A stretch of 49,544 bases of DNA from the NCBI GenBank assembly GCA_900314975.1, contig OMXI01000036.1, forward strand, positions 1 through 49,544, written 5' to 3'. The DNA is from an uncultured Eubacteriales bacterium (GTDB taxonomy: Bacteria; Bacillota; Clostridia; Oscillospirales; Ruminococcaceae). Positions 42,200 to 49,544 of this stretch are shown piece by piece (within the stretch, counting starts at the first letter, position 1; each line of letters begins with the position of its first letter). The notes under the pieces were generated by a model. That model made no database searches, was not told the DNA's origin, and saw nothing but the letters and a program-made list of their open reading frames with translations. The position numbers and the translations under genes are program-made.

Positions 42200-43219
42200 T
42201 TACTTTTCAACTATTATTGTATGCCCGCTTTTTTCAAGTGTTATTTTATTTTCAAGCGCCTTTGATATGTGAATGTTTCCCTGCGTATCAACGGCGATTA
42301 TCTGTATGCTTTTGTCAGCAAAATACTCCCCCAGCTTTTTTGTGCCGCCGATAAAGATGCTTGTCGAAAGCTGGTCGGATTTCAGACCGCTGCCGCAGAT
42401 GACCGTCACGCTGGTAAGGTCTGTTTCGGCAGGTCTGCCCGTGGTCTTGTCAAAAATGTGTATGTAGCGTTTCCCATCACGCTCAAAGTATCGCTCATAT
42501 CCGCCCGAGGTCGAAACAAAGCACTCGCCGCAGGTGAATTTCAAAAGCATTCCGTCGGGGCTTTCGGGGTCTTTTACAGCAACGCTGAAATCCTTGCCGT
42601 CGGGCTTTTTGCCGTACAGAAGGCTTGACGAGCCCATAGTAACGACTGCGCACTGCGCCTTGCTGTCCTTTAACTTTTGCTTTGCACAGTCAAGCGCATA
42701 GCCCTTTGCCGCCGCGCCTGCATCAAGCTGCGCACCGCCCTGCAGCGTGCAGCTGTCGCCGTCAAGCTGTATGTTTTCATATCCGCAGGTTTTCAGCGCG
42801 ATAGCGATCTCCTCGTCATCAGGCACCTTCGGGTCTTTTCCCGTGACGTTCCACAGCTTTGTCACCGCGCCTATCGAAATATCAGCATCGGGGTATTTTT
42901 CGGTAAGCGCCGCCGACTGCCCGAGAAACGCTTTCATATCCTTTGACATTTTGCCATAGCCGCTTAGGTTGAGCTTTGATATCTCGCTTTGTTCACTGTG
43001 ACAGTCAAACACGCTTTCAAGCCGCTTTATCTCGCCGCATATCTTCTCGGGGTCAACACCCCACGTCCTCGCCGTGCAGGCAGTATCCATAGCAAACACG
43101 GTCTTTTCCTGTGCATCAGTGTTTTTATATCCCCTTGCGAACATCAGCGCAGCGCCCACACCAAACACAAGCAGCGCAAATATCACCGCCGCCAATACTA
43201 TCCTGCTGCTGTTTTTCAT
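42200..43219 (-). CDS. apbE: FAD:protein FMN transferase (ApbE)
   Basis: 339 residues: an N-terminal membrane anchor (about 8-30), then the ApbE domain with MDTACTARTWG, DISIGAVTKLWNVTG, QLDAGAAAKGYALD, TSGGYERYF, and HIFDKTTGRPAE. It transfers FMN from FAD to Thr of RnfG and RnfD using Mg2+. First enzyme gene before rnfC, which matches that substrate. SD AAGGGG. Follows the XRE regulator by 57 bases. Confidence 0.95.
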   Translation of the reverse strand: MKNSSRIVLAAVIFALLVFGVGAALMFARGYKNTDAQEKTVFAMDTACTARTWGVDPEKICGEIKRLESVFDCHSEQSEISKLNLSGYGKMSKDMKAFLGQSAALTEKYPDADISIGAVTKLWNVTGKDPKVPDDEEIAIALKTCGYENIQLDGDSCTLQGGAQLDAGAAAKGYALDCAKQKLKDSKAQCAVVTMGSSSLLYGKKPDGKDFSVAVKDPESPDGMLLKFTCGECFVSTSGGYERYFERDGKRYIHIFDKTTGRPAETDLTSVTVICGSGLKSDQLSTSIFIGGTKKLGEYFADKSIQIIAVDTQGNIHISKALENKITLEKSGHTIIVEK

Positions 43220-43275
43220 TTCCGCATCCCCTTTAAATGCTCTTGAAATGCTCGGGAAAATATGTTATACTTTCT

Positions 43276-43893
43276 TTAGCTTGTACCGAGCAGCTCCTCA
43301 CATTCGCCTACGAACGTGCGCAGCTCGTGCCCTCTTTCAACTGGCAGCTCGAACCTGTCGCGCCTTATGTGACAGCCCTCGATAAGACTGTGCAGTATCT
43401 GCGGCATATTTTCGACCATACGGCTGACTGCGCCGCTTGCGGCTTTTGCGTCGCTGCTGAATATCCTGCCCGTGTTGTGCGGATTAGCCTCGTAAAGCTG
43501 CCGAAACGCGCTGTATATGCAAAGCTTGAGATACTCGTCAATGCCCTTTTCAAGCACCGCCGAGCCTGAATTCTCAACAAGCTGTTCAAGCAGACTCAAA
43601 GCACCCGCAAGGCTGCTCTCTATCTCGGGAGTTTCAAAAACCCACGTATCAGCGTGGTTTTCGCCGAACACAGTTTCGTAGCTCACGCCGTAGATGTTTA
43701 TAAGGTCAAGTACAAAGCCGATAGAAAATGCTTTTTTGCCGTTTTCGACTGCCGAAAGGTAGGACTGCGTGCAGCCTGCTTTCTCTGCTGCCTGCACCTG
43801 CGTAAGCCCCTTGGCTTTTCGCACGGCGGCAAGCTTTTCGCCTATTTCAAGCAATCTTTCGCTGCCTTGTGCAGCGCTTTGCTGCTCGGTCAA
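43276..43893 (-). CDS. XRE-family transcriptional regulator
   Basis: 205 residues: an N-terminal helix-turn-helix of the XRE/HTH_3 type (about 15-75; LAAVRKAKGLTQVQAAEKAGCTQSYLSAVENGKK), and a larger C-terminal helical domain with no recognised family. Starts with TTG at 43893 behind a GGGG-type SD; the HTH is intact. With apbE following at 57 bases and no terminator between, it may regulate or belong to the rnf operon. Direct repeats CAACATTAT at 43913-43921 and 43936-43944, over its promoter, could be its own sites. Confidence 0.83.
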   Translation of the reverse strand: MTEQQSAAQGSERLLEIGEKLAAVRKAKGLTQVQAAEKAGCTQSYLSAVENGKKAFSIGFVLDLINIYGVSYETVFGENHADTWVFETPEIESSLAGALSLLEQLVENSGSAVLEKGIDEYLKLCIYSAFRQLYEANPHNTGRIFSSDAKAASGAVSRMVENMPQILHSLIEGCHIRRDRFELPVERGHELRTFVGECEELLGTS

Positions 43894-43929
43894 ATAAAAC
43901 GCCCCATTTCTTCAACATTATACAGAATA

Positions 43930-43958
43930 ATTATACAACATTATTTATTTTTTGTAAA
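43930..43958 (-). promoter_or_regulatory. Promoter of the XRE gene and perhaps the rnf operon
   Basis: Minus strand TTTACA (43958-43953), 17-base spacer, TATAAT (43935-43930). Confidence 0.65.
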
Positions 43959-43980
43959 TAGAAAATATGCCCAATATTAC
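43952..43980 (+). promoter_or_regulatory. Divergent promoter of the phosphatase operon
   Basis: TTGTAA (43952-43957), 17-base spacer, TATTAC (43975-43980). Its -35 box overlaps that of the opposite promoter, so the two may compete. Confidence 0.45.
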
Positions 43981-44092
43981 GGCATGATATCGGTACAAAT
44001 CTTACTTTACATCAAAAATACAGGCTTTGAAAAAAAGAGAGGTTTTTATCCCTGTCCTTGACCACTTTCAAAAGCCGAAAGGAGTACACATA

Positions 44093-44767
44093 ATGAAAGG
44101 TTACCGCATAGTTTTCATACGCCACGGAATGACCGAGGCAAACGCCGACGGCAGATACATCGGCGTGACCGACCTGCCGCTGAGCAAGGAAGGTGCGCAG
44201 GCGCTTTACGACAAGCTCGAAAAGTACGAATACCCGCCCGCACAAAAGGTCTACACATCGCCGCTCAAGCGCTGCAAGCAGACGGTGAGCATTTTGCAGC
44301 CAAACAGGCTGACCGTCGAGCTGCCCGAGCTGGTCGAAATGGACTTCGGTGACTTTGAGAACAAGCCCGTCAGCGAGCTTATCGACACCGACAGCTACCG
44401 CAAGTTCATACAGGGCGGACTTGACAACCCCGCACCGAACGGCGAATCGCTGCGCGACGTGGTCAACCGCTGCTACAAGGCTTTGCAGATAATAATCTCC
44501 GATATGATGTACGAGGGACTTACAAACGTTGCAGTCGTCACCCACGGCGGCATCATAATGAATATGCTGTCCTGCTTTGGCATACCAAAGCGCAAGCCTA
44601 TGGATTATTCGTGCGATTTCGGCGAGGGCTTTGAGGTGCTTGTCACCGCGTCGATGTGGCAGCGCAGCGAGGCTTTCGAGGTGCTTTGCACCTACCCCGC
44701 AGGCGAGGAGATACAGGGTTACAGCTTTACCGACCCCGACGGTGACAGCGAAGGACTCCCCTCGTGA
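44093..44767 (+). CDS. Histidine phosphatase family protein (phosphoglycerate mutase-like)
   Basis: 224 residues. N-terminal FIRHGMTEAN carries the phosphorylated His; VYTSPLKRCKQT, MDFGDFENKP and VTHGGIIMN complete the histidine phosphatase set. Substrate not evident; small-molecule phosphatases such as CobC-like or PhoE-like are possible. I start at the ATG at 44093 behind AAAGGAG. The stop overlaps the GTG of the next gene, so the two are coupled. Confidence 0.9.
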   Translation: MKGYRIVFIRHGMTEANADGRYIGVTDLPLSKEGAQALYDKLEKYEYPPAQKVYTSPLKRCKQTVSILQPNRLTVELPELVEMDFGDFENKPVSELIDTDSYRKFIQGGLDNPAPNGESLRDVVNRCYKALQIIISDMMYEGLTNVAVVTHGGIIMNMLSCFGIPKRKPMDYSCDFGEGFEVLVTASMWQRSEAFEVLCTYPAGEEIQGYSFTDPDGDSEGLPS

Positions 44768-45627
44768 AGATACTCGTTGTGGGCGGCACGCGGTTTTTCG
44801 GCATACCGATGGTAAGAAAGCTGATAGCCGACGGACACGATGTCACGCTTGCGACAAGGGGTCAGCACAAGGACACGTTTGGCAGCAGCGTGCAGCGGAT
44901 AACCCTTGACAAAACCGACGAAAGCAGCGTAAAATCTGCACTTTGCGGCAAAAGCTTTGACGTAATTATCGACAAGGTAGCCTACTCGTCCAACGACGTT
45001 CGCTCGCTTTTAAAGCACGCACTGTGCGAAAAGTACATACAGATGTCTTCCTGCGCGGTGTACCAAAGCGAGCATCTGAACATAACCGAAAACGAGTTTG
45101 ACCAAAAAAGCATAGAGCTTAAATGGCTCGACAGACCTGCCGACTACGCGCTGGGCAAAAGACTTGCCGAAAGAGCCGCGCTGGAGTTTATGGACGAAAA
45201 AAACTGCGTTTTTGTGCGCTTTCCCGTTGTGCTGGGCGAAAACGACTACACGGGCAGGCTCGCATTCTACGCACAGCACATTTGCGGCGGCTTGCCTATG
45301 CATATACAAAACATAAACGCCAAGACCTCGTATATCCACGAAACGCAGGCGGGCGAATTTATCGCAAAGCTCGTTGATACGGACATTTCGGGCGCGGTCA
45401 ACGGCTGCTCGGACGGCATAGTCTCGCAAAGAGATATCATAGGATACATAGAGAAAAAATGCGGCAAACAGGCGATAATTTCGCAAAGCGGCGACAATGC
45501 GCCATACGATGATGTGTGCAGCGATAAGTCGTACGACTGCACAAAGGCGAAATCACTCGGCTTTGCCTTTTCGGATATATCCTCGTATCTGTACAGCCTG
45601 CTCGACAATGAAATAAAACAGGTATAA
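44764..45627 (+). CDS. NAD-dependent epimerase/dehydratase (SDR-type)
   Basis: 287 residues with the Rossmann start ILVVGGTRFFGIPMVRKL, a substrate domain, and YALGKRLAERAALEF in the position of the SDR YxxxK motif (Tyr and Lys with the catalytic spacing). Likely acts on a nucleotide sugar or similar; no pathway context. Starts with GTG overlapping the upstream stop (GTGA). Followed by a heptad repeat. Confidence 0.85.
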   Translation: MKILVVGGTRFFGIPMVRKLIADGHDVTLATRGQHKDTFGSSVQRITLDKTDESSVKSALCGKSFDVIIDKVAYSSNDVRSLLKHALCEKYIQMSSCAVYQSEHLNITENEFDQKSIELKWLDRPADYALGKRLAERAALEFMDEKNCVFVRFPVVLGENDYTGRLAFYAQHICGGLPMHIQNINAKTSYIHETQAGEFIAKLVDTDISGAVNGCSDGIVSQRDIIGYIEKKCGKQAIISQSGDNAPYDDVCSDKSYDCTKAKSLGFAFSDISSYLYSLLDNEIKQV

Positions 45628-45629
45628 AA

Positions 45630-45657
45630 GGTCTTACATCTTACTTCTTACATCTAA
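45630..45657 (+). repeat. Heptanucleotide repeat array, locus 4
   Basis: GGTCTTA, CATCTTA, CTTCTTA, CATCTAA, running straight into AGGAGG, the SD of the next gene. Confidence 0.8.
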
Positions 45658-45671
45658 AGGAGGTTTCAGCC

Positions 45672-46508
45672 GTGCTGACCGTCAGACAGATAAAAGTTAA
45701 AGCGCGCAATTCGCTCAACGACCAGATGGGCGACGCACTGACAATAACCATGCACGCTGTCACAAACGTATGTATGATAGCCCTGCTGGAGTTTTCGCTG
45801 TATCTGATACTTGCACGCTTCGGGCTGGGGTATTACTACGACCCGCGCAATATCTTCAAGATACCGTGGGTAGCAGTGATGTGGGGCATACAGGCAGTCG
45901 TGATAATCAGCTTTCTCACCTACCAGCGCACCGTCCTGCGCAGAATGTTTGTCGATATAACCGTCGGCAAGGACTATATCCTCACGCGGCAGTATATCTT
46001 TGCCCACACCAACGAGTTTATCAAAATATCGCTTCGCTCGTCGCTGGTGATGAACTTTCTCAAGCTCGTGATGTTCTCGCCTATCGTGCTTTCGGGCTAT
46101 CTTATCTATATGTGGGGTCAGCGCAACCGTACAGACGAGCTTACCTCGCTGGGACTTTTCGTGTTTATGCTGTGCATAGGCTTTACGATAATCTGGACAG
46201 GCATTTTCATCAAGTACTGCGCATCGCTTGCACTTGCGCCGTATATAATGTCGCTCAATCCGCGCACAAATGTATTTGATGCCTGCGACCTTTCCGCAAA
46301 GCTGATGGACGGTCACTACGGACAGTATCTGTCGCTGCTGCTGTCGTTCGTGGTGTATCTGCCGCTGATGGTACTTATCTACCCGATATTTGTGCTGTAT
46401 CCGTTCTGGGCGGCTTCGTACGATACTCTGGTAAAGGACATAATGGGCGATTACTGGCAGGATAAAATGCCCGCAATGATAAGAAGATGGCAGAAATACA
46501 GACAGTGA
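45672..46508 (+). CDS. Integral membrane protein, DUF975-like
   Basis: 278 residues starting with GTG 9 bases after AGGAGG. N-terminus LTVRQIKVKARNSLNDQ, then about six hydrophobic segments with amphipathic loops, including LLEFSLYLILARFG, VVIISFLTYQ and LLLSFVVYLPLMVLIYPIFVLYPFW. Resembles DUF975-type proteins of Firmicutes, which lack a known function; this is a tentative match. It overlaps the next gene by 22 bases. Confidence 0.7.
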   Translation: MLTVRQIKVKARNSLNDQMGDALTITMHAVTNVCMIALLEFSLYLILARFGLGYYYDPRNIFKIPWVAVMWGIQAVVIISFLTYQRTVLRRMFVDITVGKDYILTRQYIFAHTNEFIKISLRSSLVMNFLKLVMFSPIVLSGYLIYMWGQRNRTDELTSLGLFVFMLCIGFTIIWTGIFIKYCASLALAPYIMSLNPRTNVFDACDLSAKLMDGHYGQYLSLLLSFVVYLPLMVLIYPIFVLYPFWAASYDTLVKDIMGDYWQDKMPAMIRRWQKYRQ

Positions 46509-47344
46509 CCTTTACCTGCACAGCTGACGAAAACGGCAAAAAGCTCGGCGATATCCTGCGCGCACGCGGTTTTTCGCGCAAGCTGATAACAAGGCTCAAG
46601 CGTACCGAGAACGGCATTTTGCGCAATTCACAGCCTGTGAGGACAGTCGATACCGTCTTTTGCGGCAATGTGATAACTGTTACCGAGAGCGACACGGGCG
46701 GCGCTGCGGCAAACCCCGCACTTGATGTCAGGATTCTCTACGAGGACGAGCATTTAGCCGTGTTTGACAAGCCGCCGCTTATGCCCTGCCACGAATCGAT
46801 AAAGCACCGCGGCGATACGCTGTCAAACTTTTTTGCCGCGCACTGCCCGAATACGGTCTTTCGATGCATCAACCGCCTTGACCGCGACACCAGCGGGTGT
46901 GTGGTAGTGGCTAAAAGCGCTTTTTGCGCGAACGCTCTGCAAAAAAGCTGCGAAAAGGTGTATGTCGGCATTTGCGAGGATATGCAGATAAGCGGCGGTC
47001 GTATCTGCGCGCCTGTCGCACGGGAAAAAGAGTCGATAATAAAGCGCTGTGTGCGTGATGACGGACAGTACGCCGCAACGAATTTCTTTGTTGCCAAAAG
47101 ATACGGCAGATACTGCCTTTGCAGATTTATTCTCGAAACGGGCAGAACGCACCAGATACGCTGTCATATGGCACATATCGGTCACGCGCTCGTCGGTGAC
47201 GATATGTACGGCGAAAAAAGTGAGCTGATAGACAGACAAGCCCTGCACTGCGCACAGGTGACGTTCACCCACCCTGTCAAGCACAAAAGATTGACGGTAA
47301 CAGCACCCCTGCCCGATGATATGAAAAGGATAATAGACACATAA
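46487..47344 (+). CDS. RluA-family pseudouridine synthase
   Basis: 285 residues: an N-terminal S4-like RNA-binding part (about 10-65, GKKLGDILRARGFSRKLITRLK), then the synthase domain with catalytic INRLDRDTSG (Asp), VLETGRTHQIRCHMAHIGHALVGDDMYG-type C-terminal motif. It isomerises uridine in rRNA or tRNA; which site is unclear. The ATG at 46487 overlaps the upstream gene's end by 22 bases; a GTG at 46505 is the alternative. Confidence 0.93.
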   Translation: MAEIQTVTFTCTADENGKKLGDILRARGFSRKLITRLKRTENGILRNSQPVRTVDTVFCGNVITVTESDTGGAAANPALDVRILYEDEHLAVFDKPPLMPCHESIKHRGDTLSNFFAAHCPNTVFRCINRLDRDTSGCVVVAKSAFCANALQKSCEKVYVGICEDMQISGGRICAPVAREKESIIKRCVRDDGQYAATNFFVAKRYGRYCLCRFILETGRTHQIRCHMAHIGHALVGDDMYGEKSELIDRQALHCAQVTFTHPVKHKRLTVTAPLPDDMKRIIDT

Positions 47345-47346
47345 AT

Positions 47347-47375
47347 ACTCCCGTACCAGCCGATACGGGAGTTTG
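47347..47375 (+). terminator. Terminator after the pseudouridine synthase
   Basis: ACTCCCGTA (47347-47355) pairs with TACGGGAGT (47364-47372), followed by TTGT. The short T tail makes it moderate. Confidence 0.65.
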
Positions 47376-47404
47376 TACTGTTTGCACATATATCAGAAAG
47401 CCCG

Positions 47405-47502
47405 TTTGTGCATAGATACAAATATTATAAGAGAATGCACAAATACGACTCTGTGAAACGTATACAGTATAGAGGGACAAGTTCGCTCTGTTGTACTGTA
47501 TA
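47405..47502 (+). promoter_or_regulatory. Two inverted repeats in front of a small anchored protein
   Basis: TTTGTGCAT (47405-47413) / ATGCACAAA (47435-47443), 21-base centre that includes a -10-like TATTATAA; and TATACAGTA (47461-47469) / TACTGTATA (47494-47502), with inner AGAG/CTCT, which would fold as a leader hairpin ending just before the SD. Regulator sites or an RNA element; not identified. Confidence 0.45.
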
Positions 47503-47518
47503 AAGAGAGGTGAGCCTT

Positions 47519-47992
47519 ATGAAAGAAAAGACAACAAACAAAAAGCTGCTGATAATTATCGGCTGTTCGCTGATAGCTATAACAACGGCTGTAATTGTTC
47601 TTTTGAGGATATTTGTATTCTATGACACTCCGGGCACGCAGTTCAAAAATGTAAAGAGTTCGGACATTGAAAGCATCACGGGTAAGCTGTACACAGAAGG
47701 TTCAACAGGCGAAATAAAGGGCGACGATATTGATACTTTCATAAAGCTGATAAGAGATGCCGATTATAAACGCTCCGACCGCACAGAGCATTACGCTTCG
47801 CTGATTGTCTTCTCATTAAAATACAAGGACGGAAAAGAGCAGGAGATAACTGTTATCGGTTCTTATATGTCCGATGGCACTCTATTCAAAGGCTTTGTAA
47901 GGGTTGACGACGGCGATTTATATGAATGTGACACAAAAAAATTATTTGAGCTGTTTCTGAAAAACAGCAATTCAAGGTACAAAAAAAGCTGA
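47519..47992 (+). CDS. Small membrane-anchored hypothetical protein
   Basis: 157 residues: MKEKTTNKKLL, one membrane segment (about 10-35), then an exterior domain (SDIESITGKLY, GDDIDTFIKLIRDADYKRSD, EITVIGSYMSDGTLF). No lipobox in the usual form. SD AGAGAGGTGAG before the ATG at 47519 (a GTG nine bases earlier is less likely). Monocistronic; terminator overlaps its stop codon. Function unknown. Confidence 0.75.
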   Translation: MKEKTTNKKLLIIIGCSLIAITTAVIVLLRIFVFYDTPGTQFKNVKSSDIESITGKLYTEGSTGEIKGDDIDTFIKLIRDADYKRSDRTEHYASLIVFSLKYKDGKEQEITVIGSYMSDGTLFKGFVRVDDGDLYECDTKKLFELFLKNSNSRYKKS

Positions 47993-48012
47993 CCGCGATT
48001 GGTCAGCTTTTT
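47983..48012. terminator. Bidirectional terminator
   Basis: AAAAAGCTGACC (47983-47994) pairs with GGTCAGCTTTTT (48001-48012). Its 5' arm contains the stop of the small protein gene; it also ends ilvE on the minus strand. Confidence 0.92.
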
Positions 48013-48024
48013 GTTTTGTTAATA

Positions 48025-49095
48025 TCAGTCTATCTTCTCTATCCAGCCGAATGTATCTGGGATAGTGCCCCACTGGATACCTGTCATTGTATCGTACAGC
48101 ATCTGCGAGATAGGTCCTATCTCGTTGTTGTTGATAGTCATTACCTTGTCGCCCCACTTGAGATGACCGACAGGCGAGATAACAGCGGCAGTACCTGTGC
48201 CGAATACCTCGTCGAGCTTGCCGTTGTCGTAAGCGTCTGCAATTTCCTGGATGGAAATCCTTCTCTCGCTTACCTTGTAGCCCTTGCTCTTGCAGACCTC
48301 AAGTGCGGACATTCTTGTGATACCGGGGAGAACCGAGCCTGTCAGCTCAGGTGTGATTACTTCACCGTCGATAACAAAGAAGATGTTCATCGAGCCGACT
48401 TCCTCAACGTACTTTCTCTCAACACCGTCAAGCCACAGCACCTGCTCGTAGTCCTGCTCGTGAGCCTCTGCCTGACCTGCAAGCGAGATAGCGTAGTTAG
48501 CGGCAGTTTTAGCAAAGCCTGTGCCGCCTCTTACTGCTCTTACATACTGGTTTTCAACATAGATCTTAACAGGGTTGAGACCTGTGGAATAATAAGCGCC
48601 CGACGGCGAAAGGATTATCATAAACAGATAGTGGTCAGCGGGCTTAACGCCAACGTATGGGTCTGTTGCGAAGATGAAAGGTCTGATGTAAAGTGATGTA
48701 CCCTCGCTGTGCGGTACCCAGTCAGCCTCCATCTTTACAAGTTCCTTGGTTGCGTGCAGTACAAACTCCTCGTCGATAGGCGGGATTACCATTCTCTTTG
48801 CGGAGTTGTTCATTCTCTTGTAGTTCTCCTGCGGTCTGAAAAGCTGGATAGAGCCGTCAGCCACTCTGTAAGCCTTGAGTCCCTCAAAGATCTCCTGACC
48901 GTAGTGCAGGCACATAGCGGCAGGCGAGATAGGAAAATCGCCGTAAGGAACGATCCTTGCGTTGTTCCAGCCCTTGCCCTCGTCATAGTTCATCACGAAC
49001 ATATGGTCGGTGAAAATGTGACCGAAACCGAGCTTGGATTCGTCTGTCGGCTTAGCCTTTGGCGAGGTGGTTTTTTCAATTTTGATTTCCATCAT
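48025..49095 (-). CDS. ilvE: Branched-chain amino acid aminotransferase
   Basis: 356 residues, PLP fold type IV. Transfers the amino group between Leu/Ile/Val and 2-oxoglutarate, the last step of their synthesis. Motifs: GFAKTAANYAISL with the PLP Lys, QVLWLDGVERKYVEEVGSMNIFF, and LPGITRMSALE. The length is that of the eukaryote-like/Firmicute long form. Start ATG-ATG at 49095/49092 behind AGAAGGA. Promoter at 49135-49163 leaves only a short leader, so no T-box. Monocistronic. Confidence 0.97.
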   Translation of the reverse strand: MMEIKIEKTTSPKAKPTDESKLGFGHIFTDHMFVMNYDEGKGWNNARIVPYGDFPISPAAMCLHYGQEIFEGLKAYRVADGSIQLFRPQENYKRMNNSAKRMVIPPIDEEFVLHATKELVKMEADWVPHSEGTSLYIRPFIFATDPYVGVKPADHYLFMIILSPSGAYYSTGLNPVKIYVENQYVRAVRGGTGFAKTAANYAISLAGQAEAHEQDYEQVLWLDGVERKYVEEVGSMNIFFVIDGEVITPELTGSVLPGITRMSALEVCKSKGYKVSERRISIQEIADAYDNGKLDEVFGTGTAAVISPVGHLKWGDKVMTINNNEIGPISQMLYDTMTGIQWGTIPDTFGWIEKID

Positions 49096-49134
49096 AAGAT
49101 ATATCCTTCTTTCATTTTAAAATATCTGTATCAC

Positions 49135-49163
49135 ATTATAGCACTTTAAAGCGATATTTTCAA
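49135..49163 (-). promoter_or_regulatory. ilvE: ilvE promoter
   Basis: Minus strand TTGAAA (49163-49158), 17-base spacer, TATAAT (49140-49135). Confidence 0.8.
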
Positions 49164-49271
49164 GTACCCTGCGGCATTTTTTTCGCGGTTTTGCGCATAT
49201 TATTATTCTAAAACACTAAAACCCGACATTGTTTTTGCAAAAATTGTGCAAAACGTGCAATTTATGCGCTG

Positions 49272-49283
49272 GAAAACGTTTTC
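49272..49283. promoter_or_regulatory. Perfect palindrome, LacI/CcpA-operator-like
   Basis: GAAAACGTTTTC is a perfect 12-base palindrome with a central CG, matching the core of LacI-family operators/cre sites; the outermost positions differ from the cre consensus. It sits two bases upstream of the -35 box at 49286. Confidence 0.45.
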
Positions 49284-49285
49284 GG

Positions 49286-49314
49286 TTGACATTGACACCT
49301 TTTAGGTATATAAT
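49286..49314 (+). promoter_or_regulatory. Strong promoter at the right edge
   Basis: TTGACA (49286-49291), 17-base spacer, TATAAT (49309-49314): perfect consensus. Transcription would start near 49321 and no protein gene follows in the remaining 224 bases. Confidence 0.85.
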
Positions 49315-49320
49315 ATATAG

Positions 49321-49544
49321 GATAAATTTTCGACTTTTGTACGTTTATACGATTGTTTCGTTAATTTTTCGGTACAATAAGCAATAGATAAAACGTCACA
49401 AGCAATATGGAGCTTGTGTACGGCAAAGTCGAATATAGTACGCTTTCCTTTTCACTTAATCATCAGCGAAAAGCACTGAACGTGCAATTCGCAAAAGGTT
49501 GTTAGCGACAGTGAGGCGCAGCGAGGGCGTTTACAACCGAGCAG
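49321..49544 (+). ncRNA. Candidate structured RNA or long leader, truncated by the window
   Basis: Foldable pairings visible by eye: TTCGACTTT (49329-49337) with AAAGTCGAA (49425-49433); ACGTTTAT (49341-49348) with ATAAAACGT (49388-49396, one bulge); ATTGT (49352-49356) with ACAAT (49374-49378); CACAAGC (49397-49403) with GCTTGTG (49412-49418). Together they make a closed multi-branch domain. Further on, GCGAA/TTCGC encloses GCAC/GTGC (49466-49491), and GGTTGT/ACAACC (49498-49537) closes a large loop. The only small ORF (ATG at 49407, 32 codons) has no SD. It matches no RNA class I can name; it could be a leader of a gene beyond the window. Confidence 0.5.

Noticed and set aside
49096-49134. 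T-box or leader peptide before ilvE
   Set aside because: The leader after the -10 box is only about 35 bases.
49407-49505. 32-codon ORF in the candidate RNA
   Set aside because: No SD, starts within a hairpin loop, ordinary composition.
49321-49544. c-di-GMP-I riboswitch
   Set aside because: The conserved aptamer core and GNRA-type P2 arrangement are not present.

Overview
The window reads as chromosomal DNA of an anaerobic, low-to-mid GC Firmicute of the Clostridia, most likely a Ruminococcus-like member of the Oscillospiraceae. The basis is a V-type ATPase operon, an Rnf complex, a type III glutamine synthetase, a rubrerythrin with its rubredoxin domain in front (the clostridial 'reverse' form), cell-wall-binding-repeat proteins, and many consensus sigma-A promoters (TTGACA-17-TATAAT). 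I see no tRNA, rRNA, CRISPR array, transposase or phage gene. The genus is an inference from gene content only.

Left part (1-22.6 kb). A DAHP synthase gene (minus) is preceded by what looks like a complete phenylalanine attenuator: promoter, a 38-codon leader peptide with nine Phe codons, an antiterminator pairing and a terminator hairpin. Then come hflX with a structured repeat in its leader, a SpoIIQ-like M23 protein, a large YkuD transpeptidase, a small membrane protein plus a PfkB sugar kinase, a secreted cell-wall-binding transglutaminase-like protein, purC, an Rrf2 regulator, and a seven-gene minus-strand operon running from an Imm42-like immunity gene through a TPR protein, a C_GCAxxG_C_C protein and YitT to a HAD phosphatase. 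Next are reverse rubrerythrin, a Ca/Na antiporter, two small membrane-anchored paralogues (one frameshifted), a repeat and hairpin cluster, a LacI-sensor/GGDEF protein, and the ACT-protein/hom operon.

Middle (22.8-35.3 kb, plus strand). A complete V-type ATPase operon (stalk, C, I, K, F, a DUF6882 protein, E, A, B, D) followed by an HdeD/DUF308 membrane protein, then glnN, ending at a bidirectional terminator.

Right part. A minus-strand block starts with an XRE regulator, then apbE-rnfC-D-G-E-A-B, and continues into two tandem copies of an uncharacterised gene pair. ApbE would load FMN onto RnfG/RnfD. Rnf and the V-ATPase would share one transmembrane ion gradient. On the plus strand follow a histidine phosphatase, an NAD-dependent epimerase, a membrane protein, a pseudouridine synthase and a small anchored protein; then ilvE (minus). 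The last 260 bases carry a perfect promoter followed by a strongly foldable, apparently non-coding transcript cut by the window edge.

Structure that genes do not explain: (i) the Phe attenuator; (ii) a ~107-bp dispersed element in two copies whose hairpin keeps its loop while the inner stem covaries; (iii) four perfect hairpins in about 100 bp beside one copy; (iv) degenerate heptanucleotide arrays (NNTCTTA)n at four gene starts; (v) the candidate RNA at the right edge; (vi) a tandem duplication downstream of rnf with a 99-bp identical junction.
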